Shown piece by piece: positions 17,503-26,531 of a DNA stretch of 64,000 nt (positions are counted from its first letter, which is position 1; each line of letters opens with the position of its first letter). The DNA is from Kerstersia gyiorum (GTDB taxonomy: Bacteria > Pseudomonadota > Gammaproteobacteria > Burkholderiales > Burkholderiaceae_B): NCBI RefSeq assembly GCF_004216755.1, contig NZ_SGWZ01000003.1, positions 124,001-188,000 of the forward strand, given 5' to 3'. The notes beneath the pieces are model-generated. The model had not been told where the DNA came from. It saw only the letters and a program-made list of their open reading frames with translations, and searched no databases. The translations under genes and the position numbers were made by a program.

Positions 17503-17792
17503 TATTTTCTACCGGCAACACACTCGGCAGCCCTGCGGCCAAGTTGCCCGATAGTATCTTCAAGTTGGGCATCCGAGATATCCGCATAACGACCCGCCTC
17601 GATATCCATCCAGCCTCGGTTGGCCGCTTCACGCAATGCCAGGATCTTCGCTGCTTCCATGCGTTCACGCTGCTCGATCAGGCGCAGTCCTTCGCGCAGA
17701 ACCTCGTCGGTATTCTGATAGCGTCCTGTTTGCACCATGGATGCGACAAAATCATGTTGACGCTCGGTTGGCACCCCGTTACTTGTAGGCAT
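17502..17792 (-). CDS. ParD-like antitoxin, now orphaned
   Basis: 96 residues of the CC2985/ParD ribbon-helix-helix type: TERQHDFVASMVQTGRYQNT, then DEVLREGLRLIEQRE. GGAGGT precedes the ATG at good spacing. It lies directly before the ParE stub, to which it would have been coupled. It is the third antitoxin in this cluster that has lost or damaged its partner. Confidence 0.85.
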   Translation of the reverse strand: MPTSNGVPTERQHDFVASMVQTGRYQNTDEVLREGLRLIEQRERMEAAKILALREAANRGWMDIEAGRYADISDAQLEDTIGQLGRRAAECVAGRK

Positions 17793-17837
17793 GATATTGG
17801 ACCTCCATGGAAATACATTAATGAAACAGGGAAAAAG

Positions 17838-18353
17838 TTAGCCTTTAAGACACTCAATCAGAGCAGCACGATTTTTTTCAAACTCATTCAAAAGCTGCTG
17901 CCTTCGCTCCGTCTCTTGCCTAGCGAAAACATCCGCGTTGCCCACAACGCCTATAGAGGTTTGGTTGTCCATTGTCTTTTTGCTGTCTCTTGTTAACTCA
18001 TCTAAATACGCACATTTCTGTTGAGCTAATAATTGAAAGTTAGCCGCACTTAATTCCTTCTGATATGCTAGAAGAGACTCGTATAGACGAGCGTTCTCCG
18101 CACCGTACGTTTTTGTAACATCATCAATACGCCTCATAAGAGACGCCACTTCTAGGTCTAAGCGGTCAGCCCGATCTTTTTCGCGTTGGCGCTGGCTTTC
18201 GATATCGGGGATTCTAGCGATTTGTATTTCAAGCTGAGTCATTTTCTCGCTTTCTGCGCCTCGCTTCCACATATCTGAAAGTAGCCAACCACCTATGACA
18301 CCAACAATAGCAACGGCCGAACCAATTGTTGCAAATTTTTTATTAAGATTCAT
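17838..18353 (-). CDS. Membrane-anchored coiled-coil hypothetical protein
   Basis: 171 residues from the start MNLNKKFATIG at 18353; an upstream ATG at 18389 has weaker support. One membrane segment, TIGSAVAIVGVIGGWLLSDMW, lies at the N-terminus. About 130 charged, heptad-like residues follow (ESQRQREKDRADRLDLEVAS and so on), including a single CAY cysteine. No enzymatic motif is visible. The topology resembles phage or island spanin-like and division-associated small proteins, but I cannot assign a family. Confidence 0.6.
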   Translation of the reverse strand: MNLNKKFATIGSAVAIVGVIGGWLLSDMWKRGAESEKMTQLEIQIARIPDIESQRQREKDRADRLDLEVASLMRRIDDVTKTYGAENARLYESLLAYQKELSAANFQLLAQQKCAYLDELTRDSKKTMDNQTSIGVVGNADVFARQETERRQQLLNEFEKNRAALIECLKG

Positions 18354-18789
18354 ATATCTGTTCCCAAGTCTAATATCCTGCCGTGACATTAAGCATTTCT
18401 CGAAAAAATCAATACGTCGATAGAATATATGCGAAATTTATGATGGTTGCAGCGCCTTAAATTTTATCTCAGCGTCAATCTACCGCATGTTTAATGTAGA
18501 TGAAAATGGAGTTATTGTGGCGCTTAATGAAAAACGGCGGCGCTTCATGGTGGAAGATTATTTGGTAAATATCAACGTCATGCAGTAGGTTGGCGTCGAT
18601 GACAAAGGCGAGCCGACTACCGAAACTCTGCGGAGGACCACCTGTGGATTTTTATTTCAGCGAGGCAGCGCCATTTGAGCAACGTACCAGCAAAAGCCCT
18701 CTGCACCCGCCAAAAGAATATGCTAGAGATGTCATGACTGTAGATTACGCCGCATAGAAAAACAGACACCTTTGTTGAAAATTACCGCA
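18354..18789 (+). other. Non-coding stretch with decayed reading frames
   Basis: Low-GC sequence with no gene I can support. Short frames such as one starting MFNVDENGVIVALNEKRRR (18488) break within about 35 codons and may be gene debris. Confidence 0.4.
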
Positions 18790-19126
18790 TTTTTCCGAAC
18801 TGCGGTTTGCTGTTTCAGCGACACGAGAAACTGCCGGTGGATCGGAATCATCATCAGCGCCCGGCGCATCAGCCGACGCTTGCACACCCATCTGCTGGGC
18901 ACGCAGGTGCAGTGCGATCGGCTTACGTTGCGTTGGCAGCCACTTCCGTGAGGACACTCGATGCAATCTGCCGCACCGCCGCACTGGCGTGAAGCACCAT
19001 CCAGGCGTTGCGCTCCAGCGGCATCAGCCGTTTTTCGAGCAACAAAACTGTGGGAACGACAGGCAGCAGAGGAATATCGTCAGGGGTATTGCTCCTGGTT
19101 GCAACTTAAGCACGAGAAATCATCAT
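18790..19126 (-). pseudogene. STY4528-like island replication protein, decayed copy
   Basis: Matches both ends of the gene at 48152-49273 but lacks its middle. The start reads MMISRA followed directly by a TAA, where the intact gene has MMISRTQAVARSN. The segment encoding PLLPAVPT and LLDKRLMPLERNAWMVLHA is still recognisable. After a deletion come parts matching the LSVLTEVAA and ALRMRAQQLG region, then the Ser/Asp-rich linker. The 5' flank to about 19240 is also shared with the other copies. Confidence 0.75.
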
Positions 19127-19306
19127 GACGTTGTCTTTCAGAGGTTGCGGCAAATCGCCGGACAACGTCGTGACAACCGATCAAGAACGGTACGACAGCA
19201 AACAATCCGAACTTCGGCGCAACCGTATTTCCCATCACCCAGACAAACATTTGTTTTGCGTTATGTGACGTTTAATGATACTTTTCGCAAATCAAATGAG
19301 ATTTCC

Positions 19307-20122
19307 ATGAGCGTGACAAGCCCCCTGACCGACGTGCTGGACGCTGCCGAACGCGGTGGGCGCCTGAACGTGCGGACCGAAGACCTTGCGTCAGCCTTGC
19401 CCGGGCTGAGTGCCGACGCACTGCGCCAGGCCCTGCATCGGCAGCAGCGCCGAGGTCGGCTGGTGCGGCTCTCGCGTGGATCAGGGCATTGGTTGATCGT
19501 GCCGCTGCAATATGCCGAGGCTGGCGCGCCGCCGCTGGAGACCTGGCTGCATCGCTATCTAGCCAAAACACTGGAGATTCCATACTACGTCGCCCTGTTG
19601 AGCGCCGCCGAGGCCTACGGTGCCTCGCCCTATGCAGTGATGGTGACCCAGGTGATGGTCCCCAAGCCGCGCCGGCCGATGACCGTGGGACGACACGAGA
19701 TCGTATTCCACACCCGGGCCAGAGTCGAACAAATGCCGACACGCTGGCACGAGACACCGGACGGCCGTTTCAAGATGTCCTCACCAGAATTGACGGCGCT
19801 GGAACTGGTGCAGCGTGAAGGCGCCCTGGGCGGAATATCACGAGTACGTGAAGTCCTGCAAGGTCTGATGTCGGCGTGCTCCCCTACAGGGCTAGGCGAG
19901 GCACTGACTGCCGTACAAGAAGTACCTGCCGCCCAGCGGCTGGGAGCCTTGCTGGCACTGGATGGCCACAACGCGCTGGCCGATTGCATAGCCGACTGGC
20001 TACGGGCACAGCCGATGCGCATTATCTCTCTTGATACCGGCCATGTTTCGGCTGGCACCACCACACTGGATACGCGCTTTAAGGTGCGGATGCCGGACGA
20101 TTTAAGAAGGTCGAATACATGA
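19307..20122 (+). CDS. AbiEi-family antitoxin, second type
   Basis: 271 residues from MSVTSPLTDVLDAAERGGRL. The frame is open further upstream, but that part is replication-gene debris. The N-terminal winged helix (ALPGLSADALRQALHRQQRRGRLVRL), YYVALLSAAEAYG and the C-terminal region fit AbiEi antitoxins. The sequence is unlike the antitoxin at 7945-8703. It overlaps the toxin start by 4 bases. It should repress the operon through flanking inverted repeats, which I did not locate. Confidence 0.88.
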   Translation: MSVTSPLTDVLDAAERGGRLNVRTEDLASALPGLSADALRQALHRQQRRGRLVRLSRGSGHWLIVPLQYAEAGAPPLETWLHRYLAKTLEIPYYVALLSAAEAYGASPYAVMVTQVMVPKPRRPMTVGRHEIVFHTRARVEQMPTRWHETPDGRFKMSSPELTALELVQREGALGGISRVREVLQGLMSACSPTGLGEALTAVQEVPAAQRLGALLALDGHNALADCIADWLRAQPMRIISLDTGHVSAGTTTLDTRFKVRMPDDLRRSNT

Positions 20123-20970
20123 TGCAGCAATCCCACCTGACGGCCTGGCAGGCCTATGCTCCCTGGCCCAAACGTAGCCAAATCGAGCAGGACCTACGGT
20201 TATCCCAGGGCGTGACTGCAATCTTTCGCGACGATGTGCTCAGCCAGCATCTGGCCATGCGCGGCGGCACGGTCCTGCACAAGGCGCACTTGGCGCCGGC
20301 GGCGAGGTATTCGGAAGACATCGACTTGGTGCTGGTCAAGGCTATGGACACCGATACACTGGATCGCCATCTGCGCCGGGTTCTTTCACCCGTGCTGGGG
20401 CAACCCAGCGATTCGCTGATCGCCGATGCCTGGCTGGCGATTCGCAACGTATTGCGGCCTTCGCGGATTCTGCGCACCGCCTACAAGTTCATTCCATTGG
20501 GATTGCAGCGCGAGGAAACCATCAAGGTCGAGGTCAATCTCAACGAAAGCGCATCGCTCTATCCACTGGTGCAGGTCGAACTGGACACGCTGGACGAAGA
20601 TGGCGAGCCAGTGCGTGCCACGGCGCATTCCTATGACATCAACGAAATGCTCGGCACCAAAACACGCGCGCTGATGCAGCGCGAGCAAGGCCGTGACCTG
20701 TTCGACTTGGCGCATGCTTGGCAGCTCAGCGTAGCCGGTTCCACTCCCTACGAGGTGGACGGCGCCAAAGCGATGCAAGCGTTCACCTGGTACCTGGAAA
20801 AGGAAGGCACGCATCTGGGTGCAGAGGAAGCCAATGCGCTGCTGGATGCCCGGTTGCGCAAGCCAGGTTTCCGCCGAGACATGGAGACGCTGCTGCGGCC
20901 GGGGATGCCCCAGTTTGATGTTGATGCGGCTGCCGTCACTGTCCGGCAGGCGTACTTCCAACACCTCTAG
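20119..20970 (+). CDS. AbiEii-family nucleotidyltransferase toxin, intact
   Basis: 283 residues. Motifs in order: MRGGTVLHK with YSEDIDLVLV (nucleotide and metal binding), TIKVEVNLNE, and MLGTKTRALMQREQGRDLFDL. AbiEii-type enzymes transfer nucleotides to tRNA or other targets and cause growth arrest or abortive infection. The gene is complete and coupled to its antitoxin, so this is the one apparently functional AbiE pair in the window. Confidence 0.9.
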   Translation: MMQQSHLTAWQAYAPWPKRSQIEQDLRLSQGVTAIFRDDVLSQHLAMRGGTVLHKAHLAPAARYSEDIDLVLVKAMDTDTLDRHLRRVLSPVLGQPSDSLIADAWLAIRNVLRPSRILRTAYKFIPLGLQREETIKVEVNLNESASLYPLVQVELDTLDEDGEPVRATAHSYDINEMLGTKTRALMQREQGRDLFDLAHAWQLSVAGSTPYEVDGAKAMQAFTWYLEKEGTHLGAEEANALLDARLRKPGFRRDMETLLRPGMPQFDVDAAAVTVRQAYFQHL

Positions 20971-21010
20971 CCCTGATCAAGTCGGACGCACTGACGCTAT
21001 GCAATGAGGG

Positions 21011-21075
21011 TATGAATCACGTCCGGGCCTTTGAAGGAGACGTGACGATCAAAAATCCGCTCATTGATCGTTGCG
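21011..21075 (+). pseudogene. 3' fragment of a VapC-like PIN gene
   Basis: Reads MNHVRAFEGDVTIKNPLID. The end of the intact toxin at 16306-16722 reads MNHGQTFEENVTIQNPFID. Nothing upstream matches. It sits just before the att-bearing repeat, as a remnant of an older arrangement in which a PIN gene was adjacent to the island end. Confidence 0.75.
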
Positions 21076-21082
21076 TGAAGGC

Positions 21083-21202
21083 CGCTCTTGCCAACTCTCC
21101 CCAACTAGCACACAATCCAGTCATCCATTAACCGAGGTGTGCAAGAAACACCTTTTGAATCAATGGATTGCTCGGTAGTCGGTTAGCCCGTCTCCCGCTC
21201 CA
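21083..21202 (+). repeat. Island right-end repeat with tRNA-Gly 3' end (att), copy 2
   Basis: Same block as 13610-13728, with the core cgtctcccgctcca at 21189-21202. What follows is not left-end sequence but a terminator and then backbone genes. This is probably the right boundary of the first island cluster, whose tRNA-Gly would lie left of the window. Confidence 0.85.
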
Positions 21203-21249
21203 TATATAGTTCTGCAGAGTTCCACGGAAGTCTGCAAGTCATTGAAAAC

Positions 21250-21269
21250 AGGGGCTTCGGCCCCTTTTT
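21250..21269 (+). terminator. Rho-independent terminator
   Basis: Stem AGGGGC, loop TTCG, GCCCCT, followed by five T. It lies 48 bases after the att core and would be the original terminator of the tRNA-Gly transcript before island insertion. Confidence 0.8.
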
Positions 21270-21780
21270 CGTTGCTGCAAGTTCCACTGCAGTCCAGCCA
21301 CCATCAATCAATACTGCCCCACCCACAACGGTACGGGTGACGGCTGTCGCGGCTTGTTGCCGGGTCTATCCGACGCCACGCGCATGACGCTGCTGGTGCG
21401 CCGCATGATAGACAGCCCTTGCGCCAGAAAGGCCTGGCGGATACCTTGTATCCAGATTCCGCATCTTGGACGCAGGTGCTAACGCAATTGCACAAGGCGC
21501 AGGTGCCCAGTTGTTCCTGCAAACCGGCCCGATCGGCGCACAAAATATATCGTTCTGAGGCCTACGGTCCGCAAGATTGCCGCAGGAATCCTGACCAAGA
21601 GTGGGAGATGAAGCACACCATTCTTGCCGGGCTGTCGCCGCAAGCATTGGAAGACACTCGCCAAGCCAAGGGAAAGATTTCAATTCACTTTGATAAGACG
21701 GGCGAATATCCCAGCAACACAGGGAGCCAGGCTGAATGCCGGCCGCCCCATACACTCCCGCAAAACATAGTCACTGAAAA
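21270..21780 (+). other. Intergenic region without a supported gene
   Basis: Junction between island and backbone. Frames on both strands lack recognisable domains and good starts. The promoter of the MFS gene at 21781 should lie near the right end. Confidence 0.4.
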
Positions 21781-22992
21781 ATGAAAATCAAAGGATCGCC
21801 ATTCTCCTGGGTCAGTTTCGCCATGATCGTGGGCGTCATGGGGACGGCGCTCATCAGTCCCCTGTACGGTTTGTACAAAGACACCTGGCAGTTGCAGACC
21901 AGCGACATCTCGCTGATGTACGTTGTCTATATGGGCGGCGCGCTGCTCGGCCTGCTGTTCCTGGGGCGCCTGCCCGACCGCGTCGGCTTTCGGCCGATGA
22001 TGCTTTGCGGCCTGGCACTGTCCTTGATTGGAACCGCCATTAGCCTGTTCGCCTGGGACATGACGAGCCTGAATGTCGGGCGCTTCATCGTGGGCGTGGC
22101 GTCGAGCATGCTCACTACCAGCGCGACACTGGGGCTGTCCAGGCTGTCACGGCATGCCAACCCTCAGCATGTCGCCATGATGACGGGGTTTCTGATGGCA
22201 TTCGGCTTCGGCCTGGGGCCGCTGGTGGGCGGAATTATCGGTCAATGGGGTCCGGCACCTTTGGTCATCACGTATATCCCTACCCTGCTGCTTGGCGCCC
22301 TGGCACTGGCTGCGCTGCACCGCCTGAAATTGCCCGAGAGCGCCCGGGCTGCGCCTGGCCAGCGGCTGCGCGTGCAGGATATTCTGCCCTCGTTGACCTG
22401 GCCGGAAGCCAGCACCTCCAAGGCCTTCGCGCTCACCTGTTGCCTGCCCCTGATGGCATTTGGCGTCTTCGGCCTTTATACCTCGATGGCGCCGCTGTTC
22501 CTGGATCTGCTGCTGCCATGGCACGGCCCGGTGGTGAGCGGCACCACTATCGCCCTGATCCTCTTTACCTCCGCCGCCGTGCAAGTCCTGACCGCGCGCC
22601 TGCCCACCCACTTGACTGGCGCGCTCGGCCTGATCAGCCTGGCCTTGAGCAATGCGCTGCTGATGGTGAACCTCTGGGTCAGTTCAGCCACTTTGTTCGC
22701 GCTGGGCGTGCTGCTCACTGCACTGGGCCATGGAATGACCATGATTGCCGGCATGAGCATGGTCAATCGCCTTGCCACAGCCAATGACCGCGCAGGATTG
22801 CTGGCCACCTACCTGGTGGTTGGCTATGTCGGCAGCATGGTTCCGATGATGGGCATAGGCTGGATTGCCGATCATTGGGGCATGAATGCCGCGATCTGCA
22901 CTTTCTGCTCGATGGTCATCCTGAGCGGTATTCCAGTTGCCGTGATGTTTCACCGGCATCCGAAAATCAGGCCGACTGCAGCGCAAGCCTAG
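21781..22992 (+). CDS. MFS transporter
   Basis: 403 residues with about 12 membrane segments. The loop GRLPDRVGFRPMM after the second segment is the MFS signature, and SWVSFAMIVGVMGTALISPL opens the first helix. It is an inner-membrane secondary transporter, probably proton-coupled efflux. Substrate unknown. The esterase gene follows on the same strand after 87 bases, so the two may be co-regulated. A siderophore role is possible because the esterase resembles siderophore hydrolases. Confidence 0.85.
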   Translation: MKIKGSPFSWVSFAMIVGVMGTALISPLYGLYKDTWQLQTSDISLMYVVYMGGALLGLLFLGRLPDRVGFRPMMLCGLALSLIGTAISLFAWDMTSLNVGRFIVGVASSMLTTSATLGLSRLSRHANPQHVAMMTGFLMAFGFGLGPLVGGIIGQWGPAPLVITYIPTLLLGALALAALHRLKLPESARAAPGQRLRVQDILPSLTWPEASTSKAFALTCCLPLMAFGVFGLYTSMAPLFLDLLLPWHGPVVSGTTIALILFTSAAVQVLTARLPTHLTGALGLISLALSNALLMVNLWVSSATLFALGVLLTALGHGMTMIAGMSMVNRLATANDRAGLLATYLVVGYVGSMVPMMGIGWIADHWGMNAAICTFCSMVILSGIPVAVMFHRHPKIRPTAAQA

Positions 22993-23041
22993 TATGGTTC
23001 ATACTGAATACCCAGGTTTTCGACGTCAATTTATAATGACT

Positions 23042-23060
23042 GATTATTGATATCATTCAC
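23042..23060 (+). promoter_or_regulatory. Possible Fur-box-like site
   Basis: The 19 bases gattattgatatcattcac agree with the classical Fur box at 12 of 19 positions by eye, and lie 20 bases before the esterase start. This is suggestive only. Confidence 0.3.
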
Positions 23061-23079
23061 AATAAATTCAAAAAACCTT

Positions 23080-24036
23080 ATGTTGCGTCGACGCTTCCTG
23101 CTCATGGCTGCATGTATGCCGGCTTGTCCCTTCGCCCAGTCACCCACAGCCCCCGCCCAATCCCATCCCCCCAGACGCCGCTGGGACGAGCCGATTGGCC
23201 CGACGGTCGCGGATTTGCCGTCTGAGTATTACGAATTTGATCGTTTGCTGTTCGATTCCCGAGATGGCAAGCGCCATTACCGGGTGTATATCGGAGTGCC
23301 GCGCAAGCCGGCGCCGGCCCAAGGTTACCCGGTCATCTACATGCTCGATGGCAACGCCGCCATGCATACCCTGCAAGACCAGGATCTGGCCGCCTTGTTC
23401 ACGGACAACCCTCCGGTACTGGTCGGTATCGGTTACGACGTGCCTTCCCGGCACGATGTGATGGCGCGGGCTTTCGACTACACGCCCCCCATCCTGAACC
23501 CGGACGGTACAGCACAGACAGGTACCGTGAACCGGGGCCGTCCCGGCGGAGGCGCTGACCTCTTCCTGGATATCATCCAGGACGCTATCCGACCCGCTGT
23601 CGAAGCGCGCGTCCCTCTGGACCCGGCGCGGCAAACCCTCTGGGGGCACTCGTTCGGCGGCCTGTTCACCCTCTACACCCTGATCACCCGGCCGCTCATG
23701 TTCCAGCGCTATGTCGCCGGCGACCCTTCGGTCGGCTGGGGCGATGACGCGCTGCTGAAACGCGCAAACAGGTTTCATGCAGACCAGGCGCCAAAGGCCA
23801 TCGTCAGGGTGCTGGTAGGCCGAGGACGTCCCGCCGCCAATCCCGACGCTACCCCAGCCCCCTCATCCGGCCCGGTTTCCACGATTCCGCCTGGCCGGGA
23901 AAGCACGCATGCGCTGGTGAACAGGCTCGCGCATGAAGGCATGGACATTACCTTCCAGGCGTTCCCGGAGCAAAGTCACGGTGAACTCTTTGCCACCTCA
24001 TTGCGTCCTGCGCTGGCATTGGCCGCAACACGCTAG
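23080..24036 (+). CDS. Periplasmic alpha/beta-hydrolase, Fes/IroE-like esterase
   Basis: 318 residues from the start MLRRRFLLMAACMPACPFAQ, which is a twin-arginine-free but basic export signal; an upstream ATG at 23047 is less likely. The esterase-D-type hydrolase shows PVIYMLDGNAAMH, the nucleophile elbow LWGHSFGGLF and a late FPEQSHGELF with the catalytic His. IroE and related esterases cleave ferric tri-ester siderophores in the periplasm. The substrate here is not proven, and a general carboxylesterase is the alternative. Confidence 0.75.
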   Translation: MLRRRFLLMAACMPACPFAQSPTAPAQSHPPRRRWDEPIGPTVADLPSEYYEFDRLLFDSRDGKRHYRVYIGVPRKPAPAQGYPVIYMLDGNAAMHTLQDQDLAALFTDNPPVLVGIGYDVPSRHDVMARAFDYTPPILNPDGTAQTGTVNRGRPGGGADLFLDIIQDAIRPAVEARVPLDPARQTLWGHSFGGLFTLYTLITRPLMFQRYVAGDPSVGWGDDALLKRANRFHADQAPKAIVRVLVGRGRPAANPDATPAPSSGPVSTIPPGRESTHALVNRLAHEGMDITFQAFPEQSHGELFATSLRPALALAATR

Positions 24037-24377
24037 CTACCCTGGGCGCATAGCGACGGCAGCCCCTAGCTGCAGCAAAGGGGCTTCAAGCGCAATCATC
24101 ACTATCACGGAACGCCAATCGCGTTTGATGCTGCTGGACTCCAGCAGGTCATCTAAGGATGATAATCCGCGAAATCCAGCCCTAGCCCATCGTCGGATAT
24201 CAAAATACTAGTGCATGCGCCCACCTGCTGAGTCAGGCTGTGCATGACCGCCAGTTTTTGATTCGGGATGAAATACCAACCTGTCGCGACAGCCCAACCC
24301 GCCAGTATGCTTTCACCTTGCCGCGTCATCGGCGGCAAGGTAAAAGTCTCACGCTGCCAAGGCTGCCGCAGAACCGT
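24037..24377 (+). other. Intergenic region with a weak hairpin
   Basis: 341 bases without a gene. AGCCCCT (24061-24067) pairs with AGGGGCT (24079-24085) just after the esterase gene. There is no T run, so it is a weak terminator at best. Confidence 0.4.
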
Positions 24378-25142
24378 TTACTGCGCCGTATACCCGCCAT
24401 CAATCACCAGTTCGCTACCTGTCACGAACTTCGATTCATCCGAGGCCAGATACAGAATGCCGTAGGCAATGTCGTTGGGTTCGCCCAGGTGGCCCACCGG
24501 ATGCAGGCTGACGAGGCGTTTGTAGGCATCGCTCTGTTCATCCTGCGCCAGTTCCTGCACCAGCGGCGTCCAGATATAGGCCGGATGAACCGAGTTGACG
24601 CGGATGCCGTAGCGGGCCTGGGCGCAATGCAGGGCGGCTGATTTGGTAAAGATGCGCACGCCCCCTTTGCTGGCGTTGTAGGCGGCCAGGTTGGGGTCAC
24701 CGATCAGGCCTTCGATGGAAGATAGGTTGATGATGGAGCCACCACCGCTTTTCTTCAGTGCTTCAATGCCGAAGCGCGTGCCCAGGAACACACCGTCCAG
24801 GTTGATGTCCTGAACCTTGCGCCATTCGGCCAGCGTGGTTTCTTCCACATTCTTGCCCAGCGCAATCCCGGCGTTGTTGACCACGACGTTTAGTTTGCCG
24901 AAGGCATCAAATGTGGCGGCAATGGCTTTTTCCCATTGATCTTCCTTGGAAGCATCATGCTGCACGAAGATGGCCTCGCCACCCTGCGCCTTGATCGCGC
25001 TGACGACGGCCTGGCCTTCTTCGACTTTCAGATCGGTTACCACGACCTTGGCCCCTTCCCGGGCCAGCAATTCTGCCGACGCCTTGCCGATACCCAGTGC
25101 AGCGCCCGTAACCAGAGCGACTTTTCCTGCTACACGACCCAT
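24378..25142 (-). CDS. Short-chain dehydrogenase/reductase
   Basis: 254 residues from MGRVAGKVALVTGAALGIGK. The start is supported by AAAGGAGA 7 bases upstream; a longer frame to 25364 is not. Classical SDR motifs: TGAALGIG (cofactor glycines), VNNAGIA, catalytic Ser in INLSSIEG, and YNASKGG (Tyr-x-x-x-Lys). The C-terminus GSELVIDGGYTAQ is typical. It is similar in style to cyclopentanol or glucose dehydrogenases. NAD(H) preference is suggested by the Asp in VVTDLK. Substrate unknown. Confidence 0.88.
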   Translation of the reverse strand: MGRVAGKVALVTGAALGIGKASAELLAREGAKVVVTDLKVEEGQAVVSAIKAQGGEAIFVQHDASKEDQWEKAIAATFDAFGKLNVVVNNAGIALGKNVEETTLAEWRKVQDINLDGVFLGTRFGIEALKKSGGGSIINLSSIEGLIGDPNLAAYNASKGGVRIFTKSAALHCAQARYGIRVNSVHPAYIWTPLVQELAQDEQSDAYKRLVSLHPVGHLGEPNDIAYGILYLASDESKFVTGSELVIDGGYTAQ

Positions 25143-25451
25143 TTCAATCTCCTTTGAAAAAGCATGAACGACAAGATGGCACTTAGGCCGGGATATCCAT
25201 ACAGGGTACTCTAATAAAAGGAAAACCGACGACTCGCCTCTCCAGTCCGGCAAGTACGCCCCGACAGCCGTGCTTCTGCCCACCAACGGGAAAAACTCAA
25301 CGCCACCAGCACAGGCATAGGCCAGCACCTGCCGCCATGATTGGCATGGCACAGGCATCGTCACGCCATCGGTTCAATGCATGCAGCGATGGACGACCGA
25401 TGCTCCTATCGGGCTGCGCAGCCATCTGCAGGCAAGGTAGAATCCGCTCCC
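25143..25451 (+). other. Intergenic region, no gene seen
   Basis: Separates the divergent SDR and RlmN-type genes and should hold both promoters. No clear -10/-35 pair stands out by eye. Confidence 0.4.
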
Positions 25452-26531
25452 ATGCGTTTCTCTGATTTCATCCAGCGCCTGACCTCCCTCAATGCCCTGC
25501 CGGTTCACCGCGGCCGCATCCTGCGCGCCTGGCTGAGCGGGCAGGCGCTCGATAGTGGAACGCAGCGGCGGCCCGCCGAGCATTTTCTGCCGCTGAGGCT
25601 GCGCCAGGCCCTGCCCGCCCTGACGGCGGAGCTCGATGGGCTGGCCCACGTGCATTCGGAACATCCGGGCAATGATGGCTCACGCCTGCTGATACAGCTT
25701 GCCGACGGCCAAATGGTGGAAAGCGTGCTGCTGCCGCGCGGCGGGCTGTGTGTTTCCACGCAGGTGGGCTGCGCCGTGGGCTGCCGTTTCTGTATGACCG
25801 GCAAGAGCGGCTTGCTGCGTCAGGTGAGCAGCATGGAAATACTGGCCCAGGTGGTGCTTGCGCGACGTCTGCGCCCGGTAAAGAAGGTGGTGTTCATGGG
25901 CATGGGCGAACCCGCCCATAACCTGGATAACGTGCTAGAGGCAATCGAGCTGCTCGGCACCGAGGGTAATATCGGACACAAGAACCTTGTGTTTTCCACC
26001 GTGGGCGACCCGCGTGTCTTCGATGCCTTGCCCAGGCAGCGCGTTAAACCGGCCCTGGCGCTTTCATTGCATACGACCAAGGCTGACTTGCGCGAGCATT
26101 TGCTGCCGCGCGCGCCCAAGATTGCGCCGGATGCCTTGATAGAAATGGGGGAACGATATGCACGTGCGACGGATTACCCCATCCAGTACCAATGGACACT
26201 GCTCAAAGGCGTCAATGACGGCGATGACGAGCTGGACGCCATTCTGCGTCTGCTCACAGGCAAGTTCTGTGTGCTGAATATCATTCCCTTCAATAGCCTG
26301 GAAGGCGATGACTACCAGCGCCCTGATCCGGAACGGATCCGCCACATCATGCAATACCTGCACGGCAATGGCGTGCTTACCAAGGTCAGGAACAGTGCCG
26401 GGCAGGATGTGGACGCCGGCTGCGGGCAGTTGCGTGCACGCGCCGTGGGTGAAGGGAAAGTGGTGGAAATGCGGCGCCGGCGTCCTGGGCAAGCGCCGGC
26501 ACAGCCGGTGGCGCTTGCCATGCCTCACTGA
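25452..26531 (+). CDS. RlmN/Cfr-family radical SAM 23S rRNA methyltransferase
   Basis: 359 residues from MRFSDFIQRLTSLNALPVHR. The radical SAM cluster motif is CAVGCRFCMTG (CxxxCxxC). FMGMGEPAHN and SLHTTKADLREHLLP are RlmN/Cfr signatures. The C-terminal GQDVDAGCGQL holds the second catalytic cysteine. The family methylates A2503 of 23S rRNA (RlmN C2, Cfr C8). The typical rlmN neighbours (ndk, type IV pilus or hisS genes) are absent, so it may be a second paralogue. The 3' end overlaps the convergent ankyrin gene by 7 bases. Confidence 0.85.
   Translation: MRFSDFIQRLTSLNALPVHRGRILRAWLSGQALDSGTQRRPAEHFLPLRLRQALPALTAELDGLAHVHSEHPGNDGSRLLIQLADGQMVESVLLPRGGLCVSTQVGCAVGCRFCMTGKSGLLRQVSSMEILAQVVLARRLRPVKKVVFMGMGEPAHNLDNVLEAIELLGTEGNIGHKNLVFSTVGDPRVFDALPRQRVKPALALSLHTTKADLREHLLPRAPKIAPDALIEMGERYARATDYPIQYQWTLLKGVNDGDDELDAILRLLTGKFCVLNIIPFNSLEGDDYQRPDPERIRHIMQYLHGNGVLTKVRNSAGQDVDAGCGQLRARAVGEGKVVEMRRRRPGQAPAQPVALAMPH

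Noticed and set aside
18989..19306. Upstream extension of the AbiEi frame
   Set aside because: Translated from decayed STY4528-like DNA on the opposite strand; AbiEi homology starts at 19307.
21366..21755. 129-codon minus-strand frame at the island/backbone junction
   Set aside because: No recognisable motif, cysteine- and proline-rich, and no ribosome-binding site.
25452..26531. Cfr antibiotic-resistance methylase instead of RlmN type
   Set aside because: RlmN and Cfr share all motifs visible here; the RlmN family is far commoner in chromosomes, so resistance cannot be claimed from sequence alone.
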